A stretch of DNA of 64,000 bases from Agrocybe praecox. Its lineage: Eukaryota > Basidiomycota > Agaricomycetes > Agaricales > Agrocybaceae. The notes beneath the pieces were generated by a model. That model was not told the DNA's origin. It saw only the letters and a list, made by a program, of their open reading frames with translations, and ran no database searches. The translations under genes were made by a program, and so were the position numbers. Each line of letters opens with the position of its first letter. The first letter of the stretch is position 1. Of the stretch, positions 45,800 through 56,682 are shown in pieces. Location: assembly GCA_964017145.1 (NCBI GenBank), contig OZ024840.1, positions 310,001 to 374,000 of the forward strand, read 5' to 3'.

Positions 45800-47634
45800 G
45801 AGATGATAATATTCCTGCAAGATCTCGGAAGTCATCGGTGGATATGAAACTCAGTACGTCTCTTTATCTTCAGAGGTCGGGAAAGCCTACTTCGGCGTCC
45901 ATTACATCTTTGGTAATATCTAGATATCTCTCCCGACGTCCGCTCGTTAGGAGGTCGTTAATGCGATACCTGGAAAACTCGAGGGCTATGATCGTCGAGG
46001 CTAAGTCAGCGAACACTAGTATAAGATTCAGCACTAAGAAAGAAGACACGAGCTAGGCGCACTTTCGTAAGAGAGGTTGACGCAGGACATAGCGAGAACG
46101 AACACATGGATTGCAAGAACTCGAAGCCCTTATCCGCTTCACTCAGTTCCTTGTTCAGCGCCGTTGTCTTTCATAGGTCTTCGGCCTCGAACTTGACGGG
46201 ACACGATACGCCTCCCCATGTGAGCTCCTCCCACTCCTCCGTGGCTTGAATCAGCGCATTCTTCAGCTCGATAGTCCCTCCCTAAGGCCACTAGCCTGCT
46301 AGAAGATACGGCCGCGGAGCGCGTACAAGGGGTCCGTGAAGGCGGCTTGGTGGAGCTGGTTGCACTTCTCCGTGTTGGTGACGTAATGATAATGGGCAAG
46401 GTAGAAATACTCCTGTCTGGATCGATCAGCTCCAGTCAACTCGTCGAAGTTCGTCGGCAGAGAGGGCGGCGTCATATACTTCGAGACGCCATCATTATGG
46501 TTCTGGAGGCTTTGGGGAATGTCAGTGAGGAGAAACAGAAAAATGGGTAGAATGAGGCGTGTTGCTAGTCAATTAGTTCGACGACTTTGCAGTCGGAGTC
46601 AGGTGAGTTCGACACAATAATATTATTGTGCTGGATATTCAGCCCACGGCGGATACAGAAACGACTGAGATTGAGGTCTCTTCGGACGAGGAACGACTCG
46701 ATGTCGAGGTATCGCTCCAAGTTCTCGACGTGGTCCGACGGCGACTGGTACTTGTAGCTTGGCCTTCTCTCACGCCGCAACGGCAGGATCGGAGGTAAGC
46801 GAGTTCTTCATGAGCCCCTACTCTGAGAATTGCTTTGATCTATAGTTATCGGTTAGATCGAGGGACGTAATAATAAAAGGGCCAAAACGACGTACATGGT
46901 CCTCGATGCACGTCGGGATTTTTCCCCCCGCCGTACCACAGTGGCAGCCTTACGTCGGGACCGACGCAGAAACACTTGTCGTTCAGACGTGTGCTCAGCA
47001 CCAGGGCAGCCTTCTCCAAGTCTGCAGTGAAGTACAGGTTTCCGCCAGCGGGGAAAGACAGTGATATCATCCGTGACTCGAGTTGAGTGAGTTGGAAGAC
47101 GGAAATGACTTGCTGGTCGTATAGGCTAGGCCAAACGTCAGTGAGTCTGGGGCCATTGACGAGCTCCATCATAATATAGGCGGTCCCTGCGGTGTTGTTC
47201 GAGTCAGGTGAGCACCCTTACATCTTGGGAACAGGAAACCCATGGGAACGCAGGTACTCAAGTACTCAATGCTGGCAACTTCACTGGCGGCGGTGCGGTG
47301 CCTTGGCACGGTCATGAGTTAAGGTATGCGAGCGACCATCTGCTGATCGTCGCGCAGAATTATGATGAAGATACGGTTGAATGCGTCCTCGGCAAGCTTC
47401 GACAAGCTGACCATATCCTCTGTCGTTTTTTTAACAGAATTGGCTGCAAGTCGACGAAGCCCGTCGATATTGAAAACGAGCCTCCGCTCTTCGTGGCGAA
47501 GAGCGTCGTTATAGCTGAGCAATAGAAATTACGGGTCAGAGATGTATGATATGGAACAGAATGCACAAGAAATACACCCAGCCCCCCAACGTGTAGCTGA
47601 AGAGGTCGTTCTGAGAATCTGCCGCGGTGGACAT
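45800..47634 (-). pseudogene. Broken APH/AIM9-type kinase-like gene
   Basis: The reading order on the minus strand matches fungal phosphotransferase-family proteins. It has MSTAADSQNDLFSYTLGGW, YNDALRHEERRLVFNIDGLR, AFNRIFIIILRDDQQMVARI, ASEVASIEYL, TAGTAYIMMELVNGPRLTDV, FPAGGNLYFTADLEKAALVL, CFCVGPDVRLPLWYGGGK, SYKYQSPSDHVENLERYL, NNIIVSNSPDSDCKVVELID, HYHYVTNTEKCNQLHQAAFT and a degraded tail. Breaks include a stop after MVARIP, a stop after GFPVPKM, a stop where ID-W-QH is expected after CKVVELID, and several in the C-terminal 400 bases. Frame changes also occur. The catalytic HxDxxxxN is RRGLNIQHNN, so the active site was lost. Clearly a pseudogene. Confidence 0.8.
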
Positions 47635-47670
47635 GGTGCGACGTAGCAGCGAAATTGTCGTAGTGGAGAC

Positions 47671-48504
47671 GGGACTCTGTGAGGAAGAGAGAACGGTCGC
47701 AGAGAGGCCGGAGCATTGAATAGGTTGAAGACGACTCTCGCCCTCCTGAGGCAGAGCATGCCAGTTAGGTCGAGGTGACGTAGCGTTTGGGGAAGAAGGC
47801 AATAGTGTTGTGTCAATTAGGTCGGAGTCCTAATTAGCCCTGTTAATTTGCTGGAGCTTGTTGGAGGCTCAAATTAACCAGTGAAAATTAGCGCTAATTA
47901 GCTGACATGCCACTATGGCGCTTATTTAATATGAGTATGTATCTAAAGATAATGAATGTACCATCCGGCACTCACAGAGGGCTTGAGGCTTGTCTTCATA
48001 TTAATCGATCAGTCAGCCTGTAGTCATCCAGCTGCGTAGAAAGTCAACTAAGTTGGAGCTCCAAACCTGGGGTTATTTATCTCGTGAAGTCTCTGCCCTA
48101 CTAGAAGCAGCGGGGTTCTCAGATGTTCAATCGTAATAGTCTACAAGCTACGAACATTACCCTATTCGCAATAGGGTATACATGAGCTAACGGTACTCAA
48201 ATATCTAGTGTAAGACTAGAAGAAGGCCAACTACCAACCCATCCCTTACGAGTGCAGTGCAATTAAATGTATTATCTCTAGAAGATATAGTTACTAGTCG
48301 CCACTAATTTACAGAATGCGCTCGTCACTAAGAGACGTTCACACATACTACAGCTACTTCCAAGAGGAACTATACTGCCAAAAATCAGATCCTATGCTAA
48401 CCAACAATCTAATTTGAATAGTAGTATTTTCTTTCCCTCTTAGTATATATACCATCGTACCAGCATACACGGCCTTCAGTAACTTCTTTACTTTCATTTT
48501 CAGA
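47671..48504. other. Intergenic, upstream block shared with 51,440-52,070
   Basis: No gene. Around 47,820-47,900 palindromic CTAATTAGC/GCTAATTAG stretches occur. Pieces such as AGCAGCGGGGTTCTCAGATG and CAGCTGCGTAGA recur upstream of the second copy of the secreted gene. Confidence 0.4.
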
Positions 48505-49036
48505 ATGAAGCTCGCATATATTGTCTCTTTCTTGGCCACCGCATACGCAACAGGGGTATTAGGTAACCCGAGTACCTCGCATACATTATACCGGCGCTGG
48601 GGATCAGGTGAATCTCAATTCTGCTTATAACACTATACTTCTTAAAACAAAGCTTGATAGGCAAATATGTGATCGACGATAACACATACCACAGGAATGT
48701 GAAGCCAGACCTCATCAAGAAATTCCAAGCACAATACCCGAACTTTAAGGGTCTTTGTGGAACCAATCCAGACTTTTTTGTCGAGCGGGATGGTACCGTT
48801 TATCCTGGCTCCAAGAAAATGGATCAATGCTCAAAGGCAGGACAAATATATGAACATTGCGGTCGTTGATGCTTATACTCCTCTTATGTTGATAGAAGAA
48901 ATTCTCGATGGATCTAGGGGATTTCCTATCCGCTTTTGTTGCAGGAAAGTCCGGCGGCGATGCGGGAGAGGAAGACAAGAAGGGAGATGATTCGAAGTCC
49001 GACAAGAAGGGGAAAGATTCCAAAAAGAAGAATTAA
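48505..49036 (+). CDS. Secreted protein with Lys/Asp tail, copy 1
   Basis: Signal peptide MKLAYIVSFLATAYATGVLG, then a short mature start (NPSTSHTLYRRWGSG). After intron 1 the core is KYVIDDNTYHRNVKPDLIKK, FQAQYPNFKGLCGTNPDFFV and ERDGTVYPGSKKMDQCSK. After intron 2, whose donor is either a GC at AAG/GCAGG or a GT about 28 bases later, comes KSGGDAGEEDKKGDDSKSDK and KGKDSKKKN. Two cysteines in the core may form one disulfide. The tail is highly charged and low in complexity. I do not recognise the family. Paralogue at 52,074. Confidence 0.7.
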
Positions 49037-49051
49037 TTTCTGCTCGAAGGT

Positions 49052-49233
49052 ACGACGAATATATGAACATTGCGGTCATTGATTCTTATATTCCTCTTAT
49101 GTTGGTAGAAGAAGTTCTCGATGGATTTAGGGGACTGTCCGATTTTGTTGTATGAAAGTCCGGCGATGCAAAGGAGGAAGATAAGAAAGGAAATGATTTG
49201 AAGTCCGACAAGAAGGGGAAAATTTCAAAATAA
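49052..49233 (+). repeat. Tandem copy of the last intron and tail exon
   Basis: CGAATATATGAACATTGCGG through GAAGTCCGACAAGAAGGGGA repeats 48,846-49,030 with small indels. It encodes a second, decayed Lys/Asp tail (AKEEDKKGNDLKSDKKGK) that is not reachable from the first stop without a splice choice. Confidence 0.75.
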
Positions 49234-49395
49234 AAATAAAAAAATAAAAAATAAATTCGTAGTCAATATATCGTGTTCCTATCATACTTTCGTCTCGTAT
49301 GCTGCTTTTTCTGTAGCCTACAGTCTGAATTGCCAAGTTTATGTCCGGGTAAATCAGGCAATTACTAAGACGCCTACCAATCGCCAAAATCTATA

Positions 49396-49474
49396 TTGGG
49401 TATGGTGTAACGGCTAACATTGCCGCCTCTCATTCACGATCGCGGCAGCTCGGGGTTCGATTCCTGTACCCAAA
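49396..49474 (+). tRNA. tRNA-Glu (CTC)-like, with 8-nt insertion and a short T arm
   Basis: Acceptor TTGGGTA pairs perfectly with TACCCAA. The D arm is GTGTAACGGCTAACAT and the anticodon stem GCCGC/GCGGC. The loop CTCTCA is followed by an 8-nt intron-like insert and C, giving anticodon CTC (Glu). The T arm seems one base short (GGGGTTCGATTCCTG), so the gene may be non-functional. A T5 run follows. Confidence 0.55.
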
Positions 49475-50637
49475 TGCAGACTTTTTGAATTCAAGGCCGG
49501 TGAACAGTCCGATTAGAAGTAAAATCTGTAAATTGAAAATTCAGACTCAATGCGATAGCACGGGGTCTAACGGAACGGCCGGCCCCGGCGTCCAGCCGAG
49601 CAAATGGTGAGTGATGGGAAAATTGCTTCGCGCTTGTCTGCTCATCACTACCATTGTGCCAGCCAGAATCGTCGTCCGGCGGTCCTATCTTACTCGATTT
49701 TCTTTCCTCCCACCCACCCTCTTTTAATTCACGAAACGATTTCCTTCCTTAGAATCTAAATCATTAGCTTGTTTAATTTCCTTCCTTTTTGTTGTTACCT
49801 CTTTCCGCATCCCGTACATATTCTCTTGATATTCTAGTGCCAACCGTAGATACAAAGATTGGAATACATGCGCAATTAGCACTACCGTAGCCCTGAGTTT
49901 ATCTTGTCAGTACCACAGTCAAAATAATGACATAGCAGCATATGATGGACACGATTGGAATTCGTCGAGCAGAAAGGATCCCACCCGCCCGTGAGCGACT
50001 GGTCTCCTTCTCCGCTCCGCGTACCGCTTAGCTAAGCTAAGCTTGCCCCCAACCCACCGACAGTCGTGTCCACCGTATCTGTGTCATCCCGAACGTCGTT
50101 GAGGCTGGACGGAGGTCCTCCACTGTCTGACACGTATGTGGGAAAATTATGCGAGGCATTTACATAATACATAACATAATCACCTTTTTTTAGAACGCAT
50201 CGTGTTGAGCGAGCCACATTTACGCTGGTGAGGTTATAAATGAATGGCTTCGATTTCCTTGACGTGACCGACTACGGTGAACTTCTCTGGGACGAACGAA
50301 TATTTTTTCCATCCTTGAAATATCTCGGCGTGCAGATATACATTAAACATCATACTTCCTGTCTGTCCTGGTAGCTCCCACCTTGACAATACTGGCGATG
50401 TGCATTCTCGGGCATGCAGATCTTTCTTCGAGCGAACTAAAACTGTCTGCAACAAACCTTACCTTCGCAAGGCTGGAATATCTGCAGCTGGCATCTTGGG
50501 CATCAGGAAGATGGTTGAATGTTGAGGACTTCCAGCATACTTATGATACCTCAACTCATATATCCCATATCTGCGTCTGATATGGATCTACATTGATTGA
50601 TGTTAAAAATCACGCCGACCTTTCATAAATGTGTATA
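49475..50637. other. Intergenic, no firm gene
   Basis: The minus-strand frames at 50,032-50,217 and 50,234-50,455 have no recognisable domain. Nothing else supported. Confidence 0.35.
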
Positions 50638-50797
50638 CAGTCAAACCTGTCTTATCCCATAGCTCTCGGTGGACGTCCGAAGCTATGGGTTATTGCAGGT
50701 CAAAATAGCCCTCAACCGAGGATTTGGTGGACAGAAAACCTATGGGATTACGCAGGTTATGACTTTATACAGTTATGGGATAAGGCAGGTTTGACTG
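50638..50797. mobile_element. 160-bp MITE with CAGTCAAACCTG termini, TA duplication
   Basis: Left end CAGTCAAACCTGTCTTATCC and right end inverted (complement CAGTCAAACCTGCCTTATCC) differ at one of the first 20 bases. TA flanks both (50,636-50,637 and 50,798-50,799). Fits a Tc1/mariner or pogo-type derivative; no coding capacity. Confidence 0.8.
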
Positions 50798-50918
50798 TAC
50801 CTCTACGCGTCATAGATTGACGAGTATAAGTCTGTCATAGCTAATTAAATATGCCCGTCAAATTGTCAATCTTATGGCACACGTCGGGAAAAGCAACATC
50901 CGGGCCGAGCATAGCCAC

Positions 50919-51018
50919 AGCCTAGCTCAATCGGATAGAGCGTCAGACTTTTACGGCTGGGCGGTGTAAAAGGAACAATTCTATCTAAAGGCTGCGAGTT
51001 CGACCCTCGCGGTGGGCT
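50919..51018 (+). pseudogene. tRNA-Lys copy with 5' deletion
   Basis: D arm AGCTCAATCGGATAGAGC, T arm GCGAGTTCGACCCTCGC and acceptor GGTGGGC are kept, but the 5' acceptor is reduced to GCC and the anticodon loop reads CTTTTA. The box CCGAGCATAGCCAC abuts the gene, so the deletion removed the spacer and the first four acceptor bases. A T7 run follows. Confidence 0.75.
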
Positions 51019-51117
51019 GATAGCTTTTTTTGTTATCTAATATACGATTATACGTCGATTAAGTCCAAGGAATAAAGGCCTGAGAGGCCCACGAGCTATG
51101 CGCCGAGCTTTGGAATC

Positions 51118-51432
51118 ATGGGGACGTACTATGAACTTGAAGCAGAGAATGGGAGGGGAATTACCGCAACAATCTTAGTACCGGGAATCCTTGGGGACAT
51201 CTTTGCTCACACTGTGGTGGACTATTACACTGGACACTCCAACCCTCCGATGCCACATTCGGCACTTCCCTGGTCTATCAGTCACGTCTCTCGTCTTTGG
51301 AGAAGCATTGCACTCTCCAGATCAGACAAATTCCGTGTATTACACTATCCAGCATCAAGGCACGGGGACAGGCTAATCCAGCCTATATGGAATACATTGA
51401 ATAACTTCTTCGGCGCTCTCGAAATTCCCTGA
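51118..51432 (+). CDS. F-box-like fragment
   Basis: The 104-residue frame contains ILVPGILGDIFAHTVVDYYT and SISHVSRLWRSIALSRSDKF, which resemble the F-box-like LP-ILxEIF ... VS-VCRxWRxIAL pattern of basidiomycete proteins. The leading LPxE is altered (VPGI) and no long C-terminal part follows, so it is probably a truncated gene. Confidence 0.45.
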   Translation: MGTYYELEAENGRGITATILVPGILGDIFAHTVVDYYTGHSNPPMPHSALPWSISHVSRLWRSIALSRSDKFRVLHYPASRHGDRLIQPIWNTLNNFFGALEIP

Positions 51433-52073
51433 TATGCACTTACATTAGAGGCCAATACCATCCACATCTTCACAAGAACTTTGCCGATGTCTTTCTTTCT
51501 CATTCTAGGAGGTTTCAGGTCCTACATATGCGCACTAATAGTACTGATCCCCGCAAATGGGATGACACCATGCTGTTGTGTATAATTGACAATTGTGCGT
51601 AGTTTATTTCTGCCTCAGAAGCAGCGTCGTTCTCAGACGTTTGAACGGCGCGTAATTTACGAGCTAGCCATCAATCTCACCAATCGCTGTCACTCACTTG
51701 GTATAGCTGTGCACTAGACAGCTGCGTAGATCAGACTTGGCGACTCTGCATAATGGTCTTCTATAGTTAAACAGCGCAAGGCCCTTATTGTTATATCCTT
51801 ATATCCTTTTTGAGACACTGCGCCCACTGTTTCCGCATCTTAATTAGAAAGCGATCCGTCTTCCGCTAAAATAGACCCATTACACACCTTGTATATACGT
51901 GTGCTACTCGTTACCATGCGATATTCTTACATCCATTTTCACTGAAGCTCTACAACCCATAACTGACGGTGATTATCAAGTATCATATGTGTTTCCATAT
52001 ATAATAACTGGTACTACCCTACCCTTGTCAGTCTTCCTCATTCTATATTATCGACTCGATATCTTTCCAGCAA
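51433..52073. other. Intergenic, duplicated upstream block
   Basis: No gene. Resembles 47,900-48,500 in scattered blocks (CAGCTGCGTAGA, AAGCAGCG-CGTTCTCAGA). Confidence 0.4.
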
Positions 52074-52602
52074 ATGAGGCTTACGTATATCATATCGACG
52101 TTCACCATATTATGCTCAACAAACGTGTTGAGCGAGAAGACCTGGGGATCAGGTATATCGTTATACTAGGAACATCCAACGTAAACTTCGTTGAATACAA
52201 TTTAAAAGGGAAATACAAGATAGAAGACGGGGTATACCACAGCGACGTGAAGAAAAAAATTCTCAAAAAATTCCAGGCCCAGTTTCCGAAGTTCAATGGC
52301 CTCTGCGGGAAGAATCCAGACTTATTCGTCGAGGACGATGGGACTGTCTATCCTGGCTCTAAACAAACCGATAAATGTACCAAGGTCAGATCAAATGTCC
52401 AAAATAGTAGTGAATGCAGAAGAAGACATTAATTCATATTTGATAATTGTAGAAAAATTTCTCAATGGACTTGGGAGATTTTTTATCCAGCTTCATTGCA
52501 GGACCTTCGTCCGACGCCAAGGGAGAAGATTCAAAGGGAGACAAGAAGGGGAATGACTCAAAGTCCAACAAGAAGGGGAAAGATTCCAAAAAGAAGAATT
52601 GA
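52074..52602 (+). CDS. Secreted protein with Lys/Asp tail, copy 2
   Basis: Paralogue of 48,505. Signal peptide MRLTYIISTFTILCSTNVLS, then EKTWGSG. After intron 1 the core is KYKIEDGVYHSDVKKKILKK, FQAQFPKFNGLCGKNPDLFV and EDDGTVYPGSKQTDKCTK. The last exon encodes DAKGEDSKGDKKGNDSKSNK and KGKDSKKKN. The second intron's donor is ambiguous: GT at AAG/GTCAG does not keep the frame, a GTAGTG about 26 bases later does. Core residues around the two cysteines (NGLCGKNPD, DKCTK) are kept while the N-terminus and tail vary. Confidence 0.68.
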
Positions 52603-52729
52603 TTTCATAGTTAATTGCGTGTTCCGTTCCTATTCTCTGTAGCCTACGGTGTGAATTGCCAAGTTTATGTCCGGGTAAATCAGGCAGTCACTAAGACGCA
52701 CCGATGCCTACCAATGAGCTAAATCTATA

Positions 52730-52756
52730 TCGGGTATGGTGTAACGGCAAACATTG
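52730..52756 (+). pseudogene. 5' stub of duplicated tRNA-Glu
   Basis: TCGGGTATGGTGTAACGGC matches the start of the tRNA at 49,396; the sequence diverges after ACATTGC. The 60 bases before it are also shared with the other copy. Confidence 0.7.
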
Positions 52757-53061
52757 CGTCGGAGTTTCCCGTCAACTTTGTACATAACGACTTTAGTCCA
52801 AAAAAGGCTCGCTTAAATTGTAATGCCTTGCAATCCTCATATTTTGTAAGCTAGTACAGATTGATAATAAGAGTGCCAACATCATTAAATAGCTTGATAA
52901 TGATTGCATGTAAGCAACCAAATTTCATTGTAATCTTATCGTGATAAAAATGGGCGCTCAAACCATCCTTAGACTGGGTTCAGTCGAGAAAGAATACTCG
53001 CATTCTGGTTGATACTTGAGGTATCTAGCGACAATTTCACTATATTCTCAGACTTTTTTTC
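52757..53061. other. Intergenic, no gene seen
   Basis: Nothing supported. Confidence 0.4.
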
Positions 53062-53410
53062 CTAATACCAAATATCGGTTCGTTCATTGGACTTGTCCTT
53101 GGTATAATCACTGCCCTTCCAGTCTTCATGGTGATATTCCACTTCATGAGCTCCTGTTAAGTTCAAGGCGGTTTCAGAAGATACGTCAAAACTAGGAACG
53201 TCTGTACGAGGATATTACCAGCGCTTGAGTCTTCTATATTGACGATCGCCTTCGCCTGTGTAACAACGTGGTTTGTAAAAATAAGAGAATGGAACTCGGA
53301 ACGAGTTTGAAATAAAAAGGCGAAAACCCAACCTTAGTAAATTCTTCGGATGCGTATGCTATCGGCACGTAGAACAACGCAAAGATTGAGAGTATAGAGA
53401 AGAACTTCAT
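53062..53410 (-). CDS. Short secreted acidic protein, three exons
   Basis: Minus-strand exons encode MKFFSILSIFALFYVPIAYA (signal peptide) with SEEFTK, then AKAIVNIEDSSAG, then AHEVEYHHEDWKGSDYTKDK and SNERTDIWY before a stop at 53062-53064. Introns are about 80 and 70 bp with GT-AG ends (GTTGGG donor, ACACAG acceptor; GTAATA donor, TTAACAG acceptor). The mature part is about 45 residues, charged, without cysteine. No family recognised. Confidence 0.6.
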
Positions 53411-56400
53411 TCTTTGCTAGATAGATGAGTAGATAGAGTAGTTTGAAAGACAAAGTGTGAGGATGGTCGATTCGATTGAACCTGGACTGGTCGCAGGCAA
53501 ATTAGGGGCTTTTATCATGTTTCAATGGCTCATATTACCTCATCATGTCGACTCCGACCTACCTTCATAGCTCAGCTCCCAGAAAGCTTGATTTCTGTCA
53601 CAGGGCTAGTCGATAGGTTAGTTTAAATGTGCTCTGGTATAATTCAAATAAGATATTAAAGGCGACTTTAAGGTGCACAAAAACGTAGAAGCCGAGTAGG
53701 GGCACCTGACTTGCCTAAAATTGAGCTATGAAGATTATCCAATACCAGGCCCGGTACTTGATTCAATCAAAGCTCGAAATATAAGGTACAGTTTGCTATT
53801 AGCTAGGGGCATGGGTCCTTGGCTTAAAATTGAACTTGCCGAACTACTGAGTTTTAGTACTTCTAGTTTGGATATAAGTCTGCCACAGTCGTGATGTGTC
53901 AATGAATTCTCGACAGGAAAATAAAATAGACACAGATATCTCCCTACATCCAATGACTCTGACAAAGGCTATATCGAGATATAAGGCGCGAGCGAGAAAT
54001 GGTGCGTGGGCCGGGGACACAGAAGTGGCCGTGCACACTGCAAGGATAGGATTGAACGTAAAGGTGGTGATTAGACCAGATGAATATGCCATCATGAAGG
54101 CCTACCTAACTCTGCGCGGCTGCTTGCTTGCTGCGTCGCTTGTAGAATTTGTTCTAATACAGACCAGTTTGCCCCCAATCTCAACAGTCGCACTGTGTCG
54201 TTACTCGTGTGGCACGACGGTCTCCGAATGAGCGCTCTACGTAGTAAGTGAGAACGCCAAAGGATAGTCTGTGATTGAAAGAAAAATGGCCTCATACATT
54301 CCAGTCCCTGAGTCATAATCTTGATGGATTTTATGGATGGACGAACTGTAGCGAAAAGCTGCACGATGAGAAAGGTTGAAGAAAGGTTTCGCTGATCAAC
54401 GACGGGAAAAGTAATAGTATGAGGTTTCAACACGATATTGCGTAGAAAGGTCCCAGGTCGACTCCCTTGGTGTGCGATTCAATTTCAATGGACGAGACAT
54501 AAATGGCGCACAAGAACGATCCTGACCTAATTAACCGGGACCGGCTGTACCGAACCCGGCACCACAGAACCTGTGACACGTATGGGTCACAAGGCACTCT
54601 TCGCGTAACTTTTTTTTTTTTTGTTAGCCTTGGTCTGTTCTCTCTGCTCCACTTTCGTCTTTTTCCCTTCTTTCCTTCTTATGCTTTCGTCTCCCTGCCC
54701 CGCTTTTTGTATGTCTACTCGTCCTTCCCCTTTGCCCTCGCTCGCTCACTCCCTCCTTTGAGACGCCCGCGACAACTGCCACCATGTTGGGTACTTCATG
54801 ATCGACTGATCACGGATCGTCATAAAGATAAATACGAATCCAAGATATCTATACGCAAGGGTGGACGGATACATGGACGATAGAATAAAAAAGGAATGTA
54901 TTGAACAGACGATGTAGTATCGCACCTGGCTCGTTGGCTGGTTGGTTGGTTTTTTGATATCCGTCTCGTCGGTTTCGTTGATCGTTTCCGTCTATCCTTC
55001 TCTCCTCGCTCCTTTTATTGGACGTCATTGGTCTCCAGCGGCTCGTCCTTGTCCCTCAATTTTTTCCTCTCATCGCCCTGTTTTCTCGTTCTCTTTAGAA
55101 CGTCCGCGTCTGATGCCCTATATCGATTACATCACCGCTCGAGGTCGAGGGTACCGATACAGGATAAATAACTATACGCAAGGATGGTCGGATCGATGGA
55201 CGTACAATGGAAGAACGTGTGGAACGAGCGACGTATTATCATATCGGTTTTCGTTCGTTCGTTCGTTCTTTCAACGACTTCCATTCCTCCTCTCCGTTCA
55301 TTCTTTTTGGATTTTCTATATATCTGGTATCATGGTATATTTTTCGGGCGCCGCTATACTATTTGTACACGCGTACACTCCCGTCGTTGCCCTCCAATAA
55401 CGCCACTTTCATTTGAAGCCCAGCGTTGAGTCGTCAGCACCTGTGATTCTATTTGACCCCGTTCGTTAGCTACGTCTGCTTGGGTATGATGAGCCCTGCA
55501 GCCTCTATGATGTCTGCTCCCCAATACCTCGATCAAGCTTCCTCTGCTATCATATCAACCCCCGCTAGCCAGCCCGGTGAGGCACCCGGTTACAGGTTAG
55601 TACTTCAGTACTTCATTTTTTATCGATATCTCTGTTATCACGCTCACTCTCACTCCCAGTATCACTCTTTGCCCTTCCTCCTCAGTTCTCCCGTTCTCCT
55701 CCTCCGTGAGGCTGCCTTCGCTGTCTAATCCATCCACTCTGGCTGGTAATACGTGTGGCGCTCCCCACCAAGTGTCTTCCACATACTTCTCCTAAATTAA
55801 CTTGGTTCTACTATCCGCGGTTGTTAATAATAATGTCACCCTTCTTTTCCCCCCTTTATTCTCAACTTCGCTCCAATCATACGCTACATATTACTGCCCT
55901 CTGCTCATCCTTGCTTCTTGATACATTCAGGTACGGGCCTGGAATCGAACCTCGAGCTGTCGCGATCAGATGCCGATCATGGTCGCGAACTTTGTCTGTG
56001 CCTCCCTGCAGCCCTTGCCTAGCACCACAGTTTGCAATAGATGCGGTTATTTGTGGTCATGCATGTGGATATGAAGGACGGTAAAAGGTTGGGTTGACGT
56101 GTACATGTAAGCATTCAAACCCTTCGTTGAGCTGCCTGAAACTCAAGCCCTTTCGATCGATCCACCAAGATTATGCGTCCTCGTTCTGCTCATTGTTCAT
56201 TCTTCTCGTCACTCCGCCGCCGCCGCCTCCGAGTCCCTGTCTGTTATACTCCGACCTGCTGTACTCGGTCCATATCGCATCGAAGTTAATCCACGATAAT
56301 CGATTTGAGCAGGGTCCGGCGTACATGGATCTCGAATATCGAGTCGACATTTCGATATGCAAAGGATAGAAGGTTTTAGAAAGAAAGAACGTACGGAAGG

Positions 56401-56682
56401 AATTAGTATTCCACCTTACGTTGGTATCGCTCGTTCATGTTCTTCTTCACTTATCTTATCCTCGTTGATGCTTTTCCTTGCACGTCTGTCGGATGCGCTA
56501 ACTGAAGTCAGTTTACATGCTAAGGTTTTTGACGTTCAGGCCGTGGATGTTAACGAGCCCGTTGGCCCGTCCTGTCTGTTTATTCTGTCTCTACTCGCCG
56601 AATTCAGGACCGAAACGTGGATCCAATGATTCTACTACTACTTAATCTTGGTATTGACATGCATCTGTCGATGATTCGTGCT
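53411..56682. other. Gene-poor, pyrimidine-rich interval with diverged repeats
   Basis: No firm gene. Pieces at 54,770-54,885 and 55,095-55,215 resemble each other (TATACGCAAGGGTGGACGGA versus TATACGCAAGGATGGTCGGA). A possible exon pair at 55,489-55,595 and 55,931-56,083 (SMMSAPQYLDQASS; YGPGIEPRAVAIRC) could be spliced, but no domain is evident. A TTCG run lies near 55,255 and a T14 run near 54,608. Confidence 0.35.

Noticed and set aside
54608..54622. Long T run as Pol III terminator
   Set aside because: No tRNA or A/B boxes precede it.
54942..55400. 152-residue plus-strand frame with hydrophobic parts
   Set aside because: Lies in pyrimidine-rich repeated DNA, and the related copy at 54,503-54,883 is not in the same frame.
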